Source: Actinomadura viridilutea
Lineage (GTDB): Bacteria > Actinomycetota > Actinomycetes > Streptosporangiales > Streptosporangiaceae
Direction: 5' to 3'
DNA: 64,000 nt
NCBI GenBank assembly: GCA_003001795.1
Contig: PVNI01000006.1
Span: 242,500-306,499, forward strand
In this document: piece after piece, positions 46,729 through 56,308 of the stretch
Position numbering within the stretch: the first letter of the stretch is position 1
Layout of the letters: each line of letters opens with the position of its first letter
Notes under the pieces: generated by a model
What the model was told of the DNA's origin: nothing
The model's input: the letters and a program-made list of their open reading frames with translations, nothing else
The model's database searches: none
Made by a program: the position numbers and the translations under genes

Positions 46729-47792
46729 CGAACATGCTCCGTGCTCCGCGGGACAGGAGAGTTCGCGGGGGGCGCATCCTTCTGGGCGGTGACCTTCGGA
46801 AGGGGGACGACGGCGACGGTGACGTTGTCACGGCCACCTGCGTCGAGGGCATGCCGAACCAGGGTGCGGGCGGCTTCCAACGGGCGGGCCGCGTCCCCGG
46901 GGGAGCACGACGCGGCCCTCAGCGCGGCGGTGAGCCGCTGGGGGGTGGGCAGGTAGTTCCAGAGGCCGTCGCTGCACACCAGCACCGTGCCGGGGCCCTG
47001 GACGCAATAGGTGCGGACGTGCGGGGCCGGCTCGTCCGCGTCCGCTCCCAGCCAGGCGGTGATGACGTGCGCATTGGGGTGGGCCTCCGCCTCCGCCCAG
47101 GTGAGCGCGCCCTCGGCGACCATGGCGGCGGCCCAGGAGTCGTCCTCGGTCAGCTGCCGCGACTCCGCCTCGTCGGCGGCGAGCCAGTAGGCGCGGCTGT
47201 CGCCCACCCACCCGACGGTCACCGAGCCCGGGCCGACGACGGCCGACACCAACGTGCACGACGGGGCCTCGTCCGGAGAACCGGCCAGGGACGACACGGC
47301 GGCGGCCGCGCGGGCGACGGCGGTGCGCGTGGCCGCCTCGGCGTCCGCCCCTCGGTCCAGTTCCGCGACGAGTGACGCGACGGCGGTTTCGGCGGCGACC
47401 CGGGAGGCCTCCTCAGGGCGCGGCGACGAACCGACCCCGTCGCATACCACCGCGGCCACGCCCCCGCGGCACGGCGCGAGCGCCAGGGCATCCTCGTTGC
47501 GGCTGTGGCGCAGGCCGCGGTCGCTCACTCCGGCGGCGATGCCGCCGGGCAGCTCCACTTCGACGCGGTCGCGGTCGAGAGGCTGCCGCAGACCGCACTG
47601 CTCGCAGTAGCCGTCCGCGTCGACGGCCGCACGGCAGGACACGCAGCGGCGCAGCCGCACCGGGGCGGCACCGGAGCGCGGGTCGAGACGCTGCCCGCAC
47701 GCCTCGCAGAACTCCTCGCCCGGATACACCACCTCGCGGCACGCGGGGCAGCCCAGCTCCACCGCCTGGGCGGCCTCCCGGTCCCCGCTCAC
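46725..47792 (-). CDS. PP2C-type protein phosphatase with zinc ribbons
   Basis: This PPM/PP2C Ser/Thr phosphatase of 355 residues carries two N-terminal zinc ribbons (CPACREVVYPGEEFCEACG and CVSCRAAVDADGYCEQCG). The catalytic domain follows: SDRGLRHSRNEDALAL with the metal-binding Asp, VVCDGVGSS, GWVGDSRAYWL, LVCSDGLWNYL and GGRDNVTVAVV. GTG 47792 with GAGGAC upstream is preferred; the longer open frame to 48014 is low-complexity Arg-rich sequence. The phosphatase would oppose Ser/Thr kinases whose targets the FHA protein binds. No kinase gene lies in the window. Confidence 0.9.
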   Translation of the reverse strand: MSGDREAAQAVELGCPACREVVYPGEEFCEACGQRLDPRSGAAPVRLRRCVSCRAAVDADGYCEQCGLRQPLDRDRVEVELPGGIAAGVSDRGLRHSRNEDALALAPCRGGVAAVVCDGVGSSPRPEEASRVAAETAVASLVAELDRGADAEAATRTAVARAAAAVSSLAGSPDEAPSCTLVSAVVGPGSVTVGWVGDSRAYWLAADEAESRQLTEDDSWAAAMVAEGALTWAEAEAHPNAHVITAWLGADADEPAPHVRTYCVQGPGTVLVCSDGLWNYLPTPQRLTAALRAASCSPGDAARPLEAARTLVRHALDAGGRDNVTVAVVPLPKVTAQKDAPPANSPVPRSTEHVR

Positions 47793-48049
47793 GGCGGCGT
47801 CCTCGGGCCGACGACGGCGGCGCGGCCGAGGAGCGGTCGCCGCTTCTTCGCGTCGCCGCGCGGTCGCGCAGGCGCCCGCCCCTCGCGGCGCGGCGGCGGG
47901 GCGGCAGCGCCGGCGGCGGTGAACGCGAACGGGAGCCCGCCGTCGCTCATCGCGGCCCCACTTCGCCCATGGTCGCCCCCGGCGTCGCGCTCTCGCGTGA
48001 TCAGTGTTCCCCATGCCGAGGGCCCGCTCAAGGCCTCCACACTGTCGGT

Positions 48050-48069
48050 ATTCGAACGTATTATCGAAT
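48050..48069. promoter_or_regulatory. Palindromic operator over the WYL gene promoter
   Basis: ATTCGA (48050-48055) and TCGAAT (48064-48069) form a 6-bp inverted repeat with an 8-base centre. TATTAT at 48059-48064 is a good -10, and the ATG at 48071 follows 6 bases later, implying a leaderless message. The dyad covers the -10 and the probable start site, so a bound protein would block transcription. Confidence 0.6.
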
Positions 48070-48070
48070 C

Positions 48071-48553
48071 ATGGCGAACGCAGCGACGCACCGCAGCGCC
48101 CTCACCCCGGCGGAGATCGCCGCGCTGGCGCTCTCGCTGGCCCACCTGGGCGCCGGGCCGCAGGCGGCCACCGCCCGCCGCGCCCTGCGCACCCTCCTGG
48201 ACGACGACGTCGCCGACGGCGAGGTCGTCGCCGCCACCCTGCAGACCCTCACCACGCCGCTCGGCCCCGCCACCGCCGACCGCGCCCGCGTGATCGCCGC
48301 CGCGATCACCGAGCACCGGATCGTCCGCCTGGTCTACGGCGACGCCCGCGCCAACGTCACCATCCGCGAGGTCGAGCCCGTCACCTGCCTGGTCCACCGC
48401 GACCACTGGTACCTGGTCGGCTGGTGCCGGATGCGCCGCGGCGTGCGCGCCTTCCGCTTCGACCGCATCCTCGCCGTCGAGTCCACCGGCATGCCCGCCC
48501 GCCCCCACCGGGCCGAGCGGTACCTGCCCTTCCAGGGCCGCGCCGCCGCCTGA
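48071..48553 (+). CDS. Short WYL-domain protein
   Basis: The 160-residue protein contains a WYL ligand-sensing domain: RIVRLVYGDARANVTIREVEP, then HRDHWYLVGWCRMRRGVRAFRFDRILAVE, with the WYL triplet intact. Normal WYL regulators are about 300 residues with an N-terminal winged helix and a C-terminal extension. Here the N-terminal 75 residues (ALTPAEIAALALSLAHLGAG, ARRALRTLLDDD) are helical but not a standard helix-turn-helix. It could sense a ligand and act with another protein, or bind DNA through a diverged domain. A palindrome overlaps its own promoter. A strong terminator follows. Confidence 0.82.
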   Translation: MANAATHRSALTPAEIAALALSLAHLGAGPQAATARRALRTLLDDDVADGEVVAATLQTLTTPLGPATADRARVIAAAITEHRIVRLVYGDARANVTIREVEPVTCLVHRDHWYLVGWCRMRRGVRAFRFDRILAVESTGMPARPHRAERYLPFQGRAAA

Positions 48554-48577
48554 CCGCCTCCCCGCGCTCCCCAGGCC

Positions 48578-48623
48578 CCGTGAGGCGGGCCTTCGCCCGC
48601 CCCTGCGCAGGCCCGCCTCACGG
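48578..48623. terminator. Long hairpin between WYL gene and GCS2-like ligase
   Basis: A perfect 14-bp inverted repeat (48578-48591 and 48610-48623) with an 18-base loop that can itself pair partly. It sits between convergent genes and probably ends transcripts from both sides. Confidence 0.8.
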
Positions 48624-48637
48624 TCCGGGGCCGGCGC

Positions 48638-49849
48638 TCAGAACTCCAGGGTCCGGCGGACGGCGTCGGCGACGACCGCCGCGGCGTCGCGGGTGCGCGT
48701 GAAGACGGCGCGTTGGACGCTCGCGCCGTTGCCCCGGTCGAGCAGCCGCCGCAGCAGCCGCTCCACCGTCTCCAGGTCCCCGCGGCGGATTAAGGCGGGG
48801 GCCGCATGCTCCAGCAGCGCCGACACCACCGCGCGCGCATCGGCGGCGCGATGCGTGACCGGGTGCACCAGGTCGCCGCGCAGTCCCGACCGGCTGGCCC
48901 GCCACATCGCCAGCCGCAGCAGATGCGTGCGCACCGGGTCGGGCGGCACGCCCGCCCGCCACTCCCGGACCGCCGTGTCGACCAGCGCGCGGACCAGCGC
49001 GGCGAGCAGGACGGCGTCCTCGGCGCGCAGGCACACGTCCGCCACCCGGATCTCCACGGTGGGATAGCGGTGGGAGACGCGGGCGTCGAAGTAGACCATG
49101 CCCTCGTCGAGCAGCACGCCGGTGTCGAGCATCCCCGAGACGGTCGACCGGTACTCCTTGAAGGACTCGAACACCTCGGTCGGTCCGCTGGACGGCCAGC
49201 GCCCCCACACCTGGTGCCGCCAGCTGTCGTATCCGGTGTCGCGTCCCTGCCAGAACGGGGAGTTGGCGCTCAGCGCCAGCAGCGGCGGCAGCCACGGCCG
49301 GATCCGGTCGAGCACGGCCGCGCCCTCCTCCGGCGAGTCGACCGCCACGTGCACGTGGCACCCGCAGGTCAGCTGCTCGTCGGCGGTCAGCCCGTAGGCG
49401 TCGGCCATCCTCCGGTACCGGCGGGACGGGGTGAGCGACGGCCGCACGGCCACCGGCGAGGTCGCCAGCGCCGCCACCGCGACCCCGACGCCCCGCGCGG
49501 CCTGGGACGCCGCGCGCCGCGCCCACCGGATCTGGGCCGACAGCTCGGCGAGCGAGGCGCACGGGCGGGTGCACACCTCCATCTGCTCGCGCTGCAGCTC
49601 GGTCTCCAGGCTCTCGCCGCCGGACGACCCGACCTGCGGATCGCGGTCGCCGCGCGGCACCTCGCCCTTCTCGTAGGCGTAGCGGATCACGTCGACCGAC
49701 ACGGCCTGCGGCACCCCGCTGTCCGGGTCGACGAGCAGCAGTTCCTCTTCCACCCCGATGGTCCGGTCGTCCGCCCCGTTGCGTCCCTCCACGGTGTCGT
49801 TCTGCCCGAGCCACCGCCGATACACGGTCCGGGGCTGGGAGCCCCGCAC
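48638..49849 (-). CDS. GCS2-type carboxylate-amine ligase (YbdK-like)
   Basis: The product belongs to the glutamate-cysteine ligase 2 family, ATP-dependent enzymes joining a carboxylate to an amine. Motifs are TIGVEEELLLVDPDSG, ETELQREQMEVCTRPCASL, TCGCHVHVAVDS, LSANSPFWQGRDTGYDSWR, SRHRYPTVEIRVADVCL-type sequence (SHRYPTVEIRVADVCLRAEDAV) and FTRTRDAAAVV. The substrate is unknown in most members. GTG 49849 has GGGGAG 6 bases upstream and gives 403 residues; GTG 49792 is nearer the conserved start but has no ribosome binding site. It is downstream of, and on the same strand as, the PucR regulator. Confidence 0.87.
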   Translation of the reverse strand: MRGSQPRTVYRRWLGQNDTVEGRNGADDRTIGVEEELLLVDPDSGVPQAVSVDVIRYAYEKGEVPRGDRDPQVGSSGGESLETELQREQMEVCTRPCASLAELSAQIRWARRAASQAARGVGVAVAALATSPVAVRPSLTPSRRYRRMADAYGLTADEQLTCGCHVHVAVDSPEEGAAVLDRIRPWLPPLLALSANSPFWQGRDTGYDSWRHQVWGRWPSSGPTEVFESFKEYRSTVSGMLDTGVLLDEGMVYFDARVSHRYPTVEIRVADVCLRAEDAVLLAALVRALVDTAVREWRAGVPPDPVRTHLLRLAMWRASRSGLRGDLVHPVTHRAADARAVVSALLEHAAPALIRRGDLETVERLLRRLLDRGNGASVQRAVFTRTRDAAAVVADAVRRTLEF

Positions 49850-49943
49850 AGTGCTCTCCCCGAGCCCGTCGCCGTCGCGCGAAATCACCAAGGCGCGGAC
49901 GACGGATCGGCCGTCGACGCGCTCCGCGCACCCGGCGCGCGGC

Positions 49944-51557
49944 TCAGGTGTTGGAGCGTTCCCAGCGCAGGGAGGCCAGGGCCAGGAGCGCGACGTGGAG
50001 GGAGACGCAGCACTCCACGTCGTCGAGGTCGGCGTCGAGGACGCGTTCGATGCGGCGCAGGCGCTCGTAGAAGGCGGGGCGGGACAGATGGGCGCGCTGG
50101 GCGGCGACGGCCTTGTTGCGCCCCGATTCGAGGTAGAGCTCAAGGACGCGCGTGAGGTCGCTGCCGCGCTCGGCGTCGTACTCCAGCAGGGGGCCGAGCT
50201 CGCGCTCGACGAAGGTCTGGACCCGGGCGTCGTCGCGCAGCAGGTGCAGCAGGCCGCGCAGGCGCAGGTCGGGCAGGCGGTAGAACAGGCGAGCGGCCGA
50301 GCCGCGGGCGGCCACGTCGGCGACCTGCTCGGCCTCCAGGAAGGAGCGGCGCACGTCGCGGACGGACTGCACGACCGACCCCGCGGCCATGACCACGTCG
50401 CCGTCGTACCGCTTGCGGACACGGGTGGCGATCTCGGTCAGCACGGCCTCCACGTCGGCGCGGGCCGACAGGGAGGCCAGGACGCTGACGCGGGCCTTCG
50501 GGCCGTCCTCCTCGAGCACGCCGACCAGGGCGGCCACGCGGGCCTCCTTGCAGGCCGCCGACGCCGTCTCGGCCAGTTCGGACAGGTCGCCGCGCGCCGC
50601 GCCGGCGCACGGGCGCAGCACCACGCCGAGCAGGCGGCGGCCCGACAGCGGCACCCCGAGCGCGCGGGCGCGGGCGGCGACCTCCTGCGGGTCGGCGTAG
50701 GAGTGGGCGAGCAGGCGCGCGATGATCGTCCCGTGCGCCTGCCGCTCCACGCTCTCGGCGTGCCGGTCCAGCAGGCGGACCAGCGCCAGGGTGGTGGCGG
50801 CGCGTTCGATCAGCACGGTCTCGCGGGGCGTGGGCGGCCGTCCGCAGGTGATGATCAGCCGGCCCCAGTCCTCGCCGCGGGCGCCGACCGTCGTGACCAG
50901 CCAGCCGGACGCCTCGTCGTAGCCGGTGCGCCCCTCCGGCCGCACCGCCCGGGAGCGCGTCTCCCACGCCGACAACAGCTCGGCGGGGTCGCCCGGGCCC
51001 GCGTCGGCGGCCAGCACCTGGTGCGACAGGTTCTCCAGGACGACCGGGTGCCCGCCGAGCGCGGCGACCTGCCGGACGATCTCGTCGGGGGAGGCGCCCT
51101 CCACCGACAGCTGGGTGAAGATCTCGTGCAGCCGCTCGGAGGCGCGCAGCTCGGCCATCTGGTCCTGCAGGATGCGCGCGTGCACCGACTCGGTGATGTC
51201 CACGAACGCCGGCTCGTGCGCCAGCATCACCACCGGCAGGCCGTGCTCCTCGGCGGCCGCCAGCAGCGCCCGCGGCAGCGACCGGGCGTACCGGCGGCCC
51301 AGCTCGATCATCAGACCGCTCACGCCGACCTCGGCCAGGTCGGCGATGTAGGCGCGCAGGCGGTCGGGGTCGTCGGGCAGCGCGATGCCGGTGGTGAGCA
51401 CCAGCTCGCCGCCGTGCAGCAGGTGGGCGATGTCGGTGACCTCGGCCACGTGGACCCAGCGGACCGGGTTTCCCAGCCGGTCCGCGCCCGCGACCACCCG
51501 CGGTTGCCCGCGGCGGACCGCGTCGAGCTGCAGGACATCCGCCAAGGTAGGGAGCAT
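49944..51557 (-). CDS. PucR-family transcriptional regulator
   Basis: The 537-residue activator has the N-terminal purine-catabolism domain (LADVLQLDAVRRGQPRVVAG, HGGELVLTTGIALPDDP). A central GGDEF-like CdaR segment follows, then a C-terminal helix-turn-helix (LELYLESGRNKAVAAQRAHLSRPAFYERLRRIERVL, residues about 475-510). PucR proteins control purine, GABA, beta-alanine or related amine catabolism. It is divergent from an aminotransferase-mmsA operon with a palindrome between the start sites, so that operon is its likely target. ATG 51557 fits the conserved start. Confidence 0.92.
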   Translation of the reverse strand: MLPTLADVLQLDAVRRGQPRVVAGADRLGNPVRWVHVAEVTDIAHLLHGGELVLTTGIALPDDPDRLRAYIADLAEVGVSGLMIELGRRYARSLPRALLAAAEEHGLPVVMLAHEPAFVDITESVHARILQDQMAELRASERLHEIFTQLSVEGASPDEIVRQVAALGGHPVVLENLSHQVLAADAGPGDPAELLSAWETRSRAVRPEGRTGYDEASGWLVTTVGARGEDWGRLIITCGRPPTPRETVLIERAATTLALVRLLDRHAESVERQAHGTIIARLLAHSYADPQEVAARARALGVPLSGRRLLGVVLRPCAGAARGDLSELAETASAACKEARVAALVGVLEEDGPKARVSVLASLSARADVEAVLTEIATRVRKRYDGDVVMAAGSVVQSVRDVRRSFLEAEQVADVAARGSAARLFYRLPDLRLRGLLHLLRDDARVQTFVERELGPLLEYDAERGSDLTRVLELYLESGRNKAVAAQRAHLSRPAFYERLRRIERVLDADLDDVECCVSLHVALLALASLRWERSNT

Positions 51558-51581
51558 TCTGTCCCGATGATACCGGCAGGG

Positions 51582-51609
51582 TGTCAATGTCAATATGTCA
51601 TGACATAAT
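51582..51609. promoter_or_regulatory. PucR operator and aminotransferase promoter
   Basis: A perfect 14-bp palindrome TATGTCATGACATA lies at 51594-51607. Two more TGTCA half-sites precede it at about 51582 and 51588. For the forward operon, TGTCAA (from 51582), a spacer of about 16 bases and CATAAT (51604-51609) form a possible promoter, so the palindrome lies between -35 and -10. The AT content is unusual for this genome. Confidence 0.65.
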
Positions 51610-51719
51610 GTGGGCGTTTTTCGGGAAGGGGTCGTCCCCAGCAGAGCGTCAACGGCGAGGAGGCGGACCTGACAGTGTGCGGGTTCCCCGGCCTCAGGGC
51701 CGAGGACAACACTGGTGAC

Positions 51720-53023
51720 ATGTCGGAACACGCGAAGCTGCTGCGGCGTCACCGGGCCGTCATGCCGGACTGGCTGGCGCTCAACTACGAGAGTCCTATC
51801 GAGATCGTCGGCGGCAAGGGCAGCCGCGTGACCGACGCCGAGGGCAACGGCTACCTCGACTTCTTCACGGGCATCCTCACCAACATGATCGGGTACGACG
51901 TGCCCGAGGTGCGGGAGGCGGTGGAGCGCCAGTTGGCCACCGGCGTCGTGCACACCTCCACGCTCTATCTCCTGCGCGGGCAGATCGAGCTGGCCGAGAA
52001 GATCGTCCGGCTGGCGGGCATCCCGGACGCCAAGGTCTTCTTCACCAACTCCGGCACCGAGGCCAACGAGACGGCGCTGCTGCTGGCGGCGGCCGCGCGC
52101 CGCAGCGACCAGGTGCTCGCGATGCGGCAGTCCTACCACGGCCGCAGCTTCGGCGCGGTCGGCGTGACCGGCCTGCGCACCTGGAAGAACCTGCCGTACT
52201 CGCCGCTCAACGTGCACTTCCTGCACGGCGCGGACCGGCACCTGCCGCAGTTCGCCGGGCTGTCGGACGCCGACTACATCAAGGTGTGCGTCGAGGACCT
52301 GCGGCACGTGCTGGCCACGGCGACCGGCGGCGACGTCGCCGCGCTGATCGCCGAGCCGATCCAGGGCGTCGGCGGGTTCACCATGGCGCCGGACGGCCTG
52401 TTCGCCGCCTACCAGGAGGTGCTGAGCGAATACGGCGCGTACTTCATCTCCGACGAGGTGCAGACCGGCTGGGGACGCACCGGAGACAGCTTCTTCGGCA
52501 TCAGCGCCCACGGCGTCGTCCCGGACATGATGACGTTCGCCAAGGGGCTGGCCAACGGCTTCGCGGTCGGCGGGGTGGTGGCGCGGCGCGAGCTGGTGGA
52601 CGGCCTGAACGCCAACGGCATCTCCACCTTCGGCGGCAACCCCATCGCCATGGCCGCGGCCAACGCCACCCTCGACTACGTCCTGGACCACGACCTGCAG
52701 GCCAACGCCGCCAAGCAGGGCGCGGTCATCATCGGCGGCCTGCGCGAGGCCGCCAAGGACCTGGCGGTGGTGCGGGACGTGCGCGGCAAGGGCCTGATGT
52801 TCGCCGTCGAGCTGGCCGACCCCGGTTCCGGCGAGCCCAGCCCGCCCCTGGCCGACGCGCTCATGGAGGAGACCCGCCGCCGCGGCCTTCTGGTGGGCAA
52901 GGGAGGCCTGTACGGGAACGTCATCCGGATGGCCCCGCCCCTGACCCTCACCGACGCCGAGGCCCGCGAGGGGCTCGGCATTCTCGTCGATTCCCTCCGA
53001 ACCGTGAACGAGGCGGCCATCGC

Positions 53024-53027
<4 letters not shown>
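51720..53027 (+). CDS. Class III PLP aminotransferase (omega-amino acid type)
   Basis: The 435-residue product is a fold-type I, class III aminotransferase, the group that includes GABA, beta-alanine and alanine-glyoxylate transaminases. Visible are GNGYLDFFTGILTNMIGY, NSGTEANETALLLA, the PLP-stacking region MRQSYHGRSFG, EPIQGVGGF, the Asp motif ISDEVQTGWGRTG and the Schiff-base Lys in MTFAKGLANGF. The next gene, mmsA, handles semialdehydes, which points to beta-alanine or beta-aminoisobutyrate as donor; GABA is possible. ATG 51720 is chosen; upstream frame codons are not conserved. The stop overlaps the mmsA ATG. Confidence 0.88.
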
Positions 53028-54539
<1,512 letters not shown>

Positions 54540-54544
<5 letters not shown>

Positions 54545-54800
54545 CCGCCCCGGCGGCGCCGGCCAGGGCCAGGCCGGCGGGCAGGCACGCGAACGGCGCG
54601 GCGGGCGGCACGTGGCGGCAGTCGAAGTCGGCCGACGCGATGGGGAACACCAGCAGCGTCACGGCCGTGGCCCACGCAGGCAGCACGGTGCGGCGCGGCC
54701 GGGGCGCCGCGAGCGTCCCGGCCGCGCCCACCGCGAAGATCACGTCCAGCGCCGGACCCGGCAGGTGCCAGTCCCGCTGGTAGGCGATCATCCGGTCGGC
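54540..54800 (-). pseudogene. C-terminal remnant of a membrane glycosyltransferase-like protein
   Basis: On the reverse strand an open stretch reads RMIAYQRDWHLPGPALDVIF followed by two hydrophobic segments and FPIASADFDCRHVPPAAPFACL. This resembles the C-terminal end of actinobacterial multi-pass glycosyltransferases (ADFDYRYVLPAVPLACLAAG pattern). The upstream catalytic part is absent and no sensible start is present. It overlaps the mmsA 3' end slightly. Best read as a gene fragment. Confidence 0.45.
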
Positions 54801-55310
54801 GGGCGGCCGCACGACCCGGCTGGGGGGTGGACGTGCGTCCGTAGTCCATGGCGTCCGTGAAGGCCGAGTCGCCGCCGCCTCAGCCCTTGCCCGCGGGAAG
54901 ATGTGCGGGCTGTCGGGGAAGTGGTAGAGGGCCTCGGTGGACGCCGCGCCGCCAGGAAGGACGCGTTGGCGGCGGGCCACCGTGATATCCGGCGCGCCGG
55001 AGGCCGGCGGATCGCCTCCTGGGCGGGGGAGGACACGGAGTCCGTCGCCCGTGTCAGGGCCGCCGGGGTGTCGCGTCCGCCAGGAAGGGCGAATCGGTCA
55101 TCTGGGAAGGAATTTCGCAAACTGCCGCCGGGGTGCCGCCGGGCGGTCCGTCGTTTCACCGATCACCAGGGCGGTCACCGTACGGGGCGCCGGCGACGCC
55201 CGGGTGAACCCCGGATGGCGCCCGGCGGCCGCGACGGGACTTTCTGTCGGACGTAGGTTTCCACCGTCATTTTCCGCCCTTACGGCCCCGACAAACAATA
55301 GCCACAAGTA
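54801..55310. other. Region without a supported gene
   Basis: Short open frames on both strands here lack ribosome binding sites and family resemblance. The composition becomes more AT-rich towards 55260-55310, leading into the promoter of the next small gene. Confidence 0.4.
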
Positions 55311-55339
55311 TTGACTGGTTCTGTGGCGGGCGACACAAT
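55311..55339 (+). promoter_or_regulatory. Sigma-70-type promoter TTGACT-N17-CACAAT
   Basis: TTGACT at 55311-55316 and CACAAT at 55334-55339 are separated by 17 bases in an AT-rich patch. This is one of the best consensus promoters in the window. It would give a leader of about 80 bases before the small gene at 55428. Confidence 0.65.
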
Positions 55340-55427
55340 CTGACTACCTCAATTAAATGAGGCGATTTCGACAAAGGGTCTTCGGGTGAAGTGCCGCCGC
55401 CGGAAACGTCCGGGCGCAGGGAGCCGC

Positions 55428-55811
55428 GTGATGACTGCCGACGAGCATGCCGCTGAGGTCGACGCGCTCAGCAGACGTTATCCCGGCTGGACCATCTGGT
55501 TCGGCCCGAGCACGGGCCGATGGTGGGCGCTGCCCCCGCGGGAGCGGGACGTCGGGGGCTTCGTCGAGGCCGAGACCCCGCAACGGCTGATCGCGCGCAT
55601 CGAGGTGATCCGACATGCCCGGTCCGACCCGCCGGGCGCTCCGGCGGCGGCGCAGCGGACGGGCCCGGTGACCGGACACGGCTCTCAGACATCGGAAAAC
55701 CCCCGGTCGGAGACGCGACGCCCCTCGAATCTCCTCCGTCTCGAGGGAGGCACCCCGTCGCCGTTCCACCGGGTACCGGCGGTCGCGTGGCCGGGCGGCA
55801 CTGCATGGTGA
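55428..55811 (+). CDS. Small hypothetical protein
   Basis: A protein of up to 127 residues. The first 65 residues look real: HAAEVDALSRRYPGWTIWFG, STGRWWALPPRE and VEAETPQRLIARIEVI, a Trp-rich pattern common to short streptomycete and actinomadural proteins next to regulatory genes. The rest is Pro/Ser-rich and may be disordered. Translation most likely begins at GTG 55428 (GTGATG) with GGGAG 5 bases upstream. It has its own promoter at 55311. Function unknown. Confidence 0.6.
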   Translation: MMTADEHAAEVDALSRRYPGWTIWFGPSTGRWWALPPRERDVGGFVEAETPQRLIARIEVIRHARSDPPGAPAAAQRTGPVTGHGSQTSENPRSETRRPSNLLRLEGGTPSPFHRVPAVAWPGGTAW

Positions 55812-56308
55812 TCCGCTGTTCCCCCACCACGGCCACGCCCGCCGGCGCCGCCGCGGCCCGGGACGAGACAGCAGCCCGTGCCACGCCCCTCTCCAGCAAC
55901 CTCCACGTGGCGCGGCTGCCGGCACCCGCTGTCCCCGGGCCGCGGCGGACTCGTCCATGCCGCTTCGACAATCGCGTCCGGCGTCGCCCGGAAAACGCTC
56001 CGCGGACGCGACCGAAATCGGCGCCTGAGAACCGCCCCGACGGCTCCCGCTGAATTTGACGGATAATCGGCCGGCGCGCCGGCGCGTCGTCGGTGAAATT
56101 CCGTGGAATCGTCCGTTAGGACGGTTTGACGGGCCCCGCGAGCGTCCGCCGCGCGGCCCGCGCCGGGGCCGTCCGCGTCCGTGGCGGGGTGATCCCGCGG
56201 CCGGAGACGCTACGCTGCGCCGGGGAACGGGTCGGCGCCGGCACGGCGCGGCCCGCGGGGTGCCGGCGGCAGCCGGCCGCTGCGGACACGAGCGCGATCG
56301 GGAGCGAC
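55812..56308. other. Intergenic region before the solute-binding protein gene
   Basis: About 500 bases without a recognisable gene. It must contain the promoter of the downstream lipoprotein, but no clear hexamers were found. The ribosome binding site GGGAG is at about 56300. Confidence 0.4.

Noticed and set aside
47793..47960. Small reverse-strand frame starting MSDGGLPFAF upstream of PP2C
   Set aside because: No ribosome binding site or family resemblance, and the sequence is biased; not enough to call a gene.
46725..48014. Longer N-terminus for the PP2C phosphatase from 48014
   Set aside because: The additional 74 residues are Arg-rich low complexity and GTG 47792 has a ribosome binding site right before the zinc ribbon.
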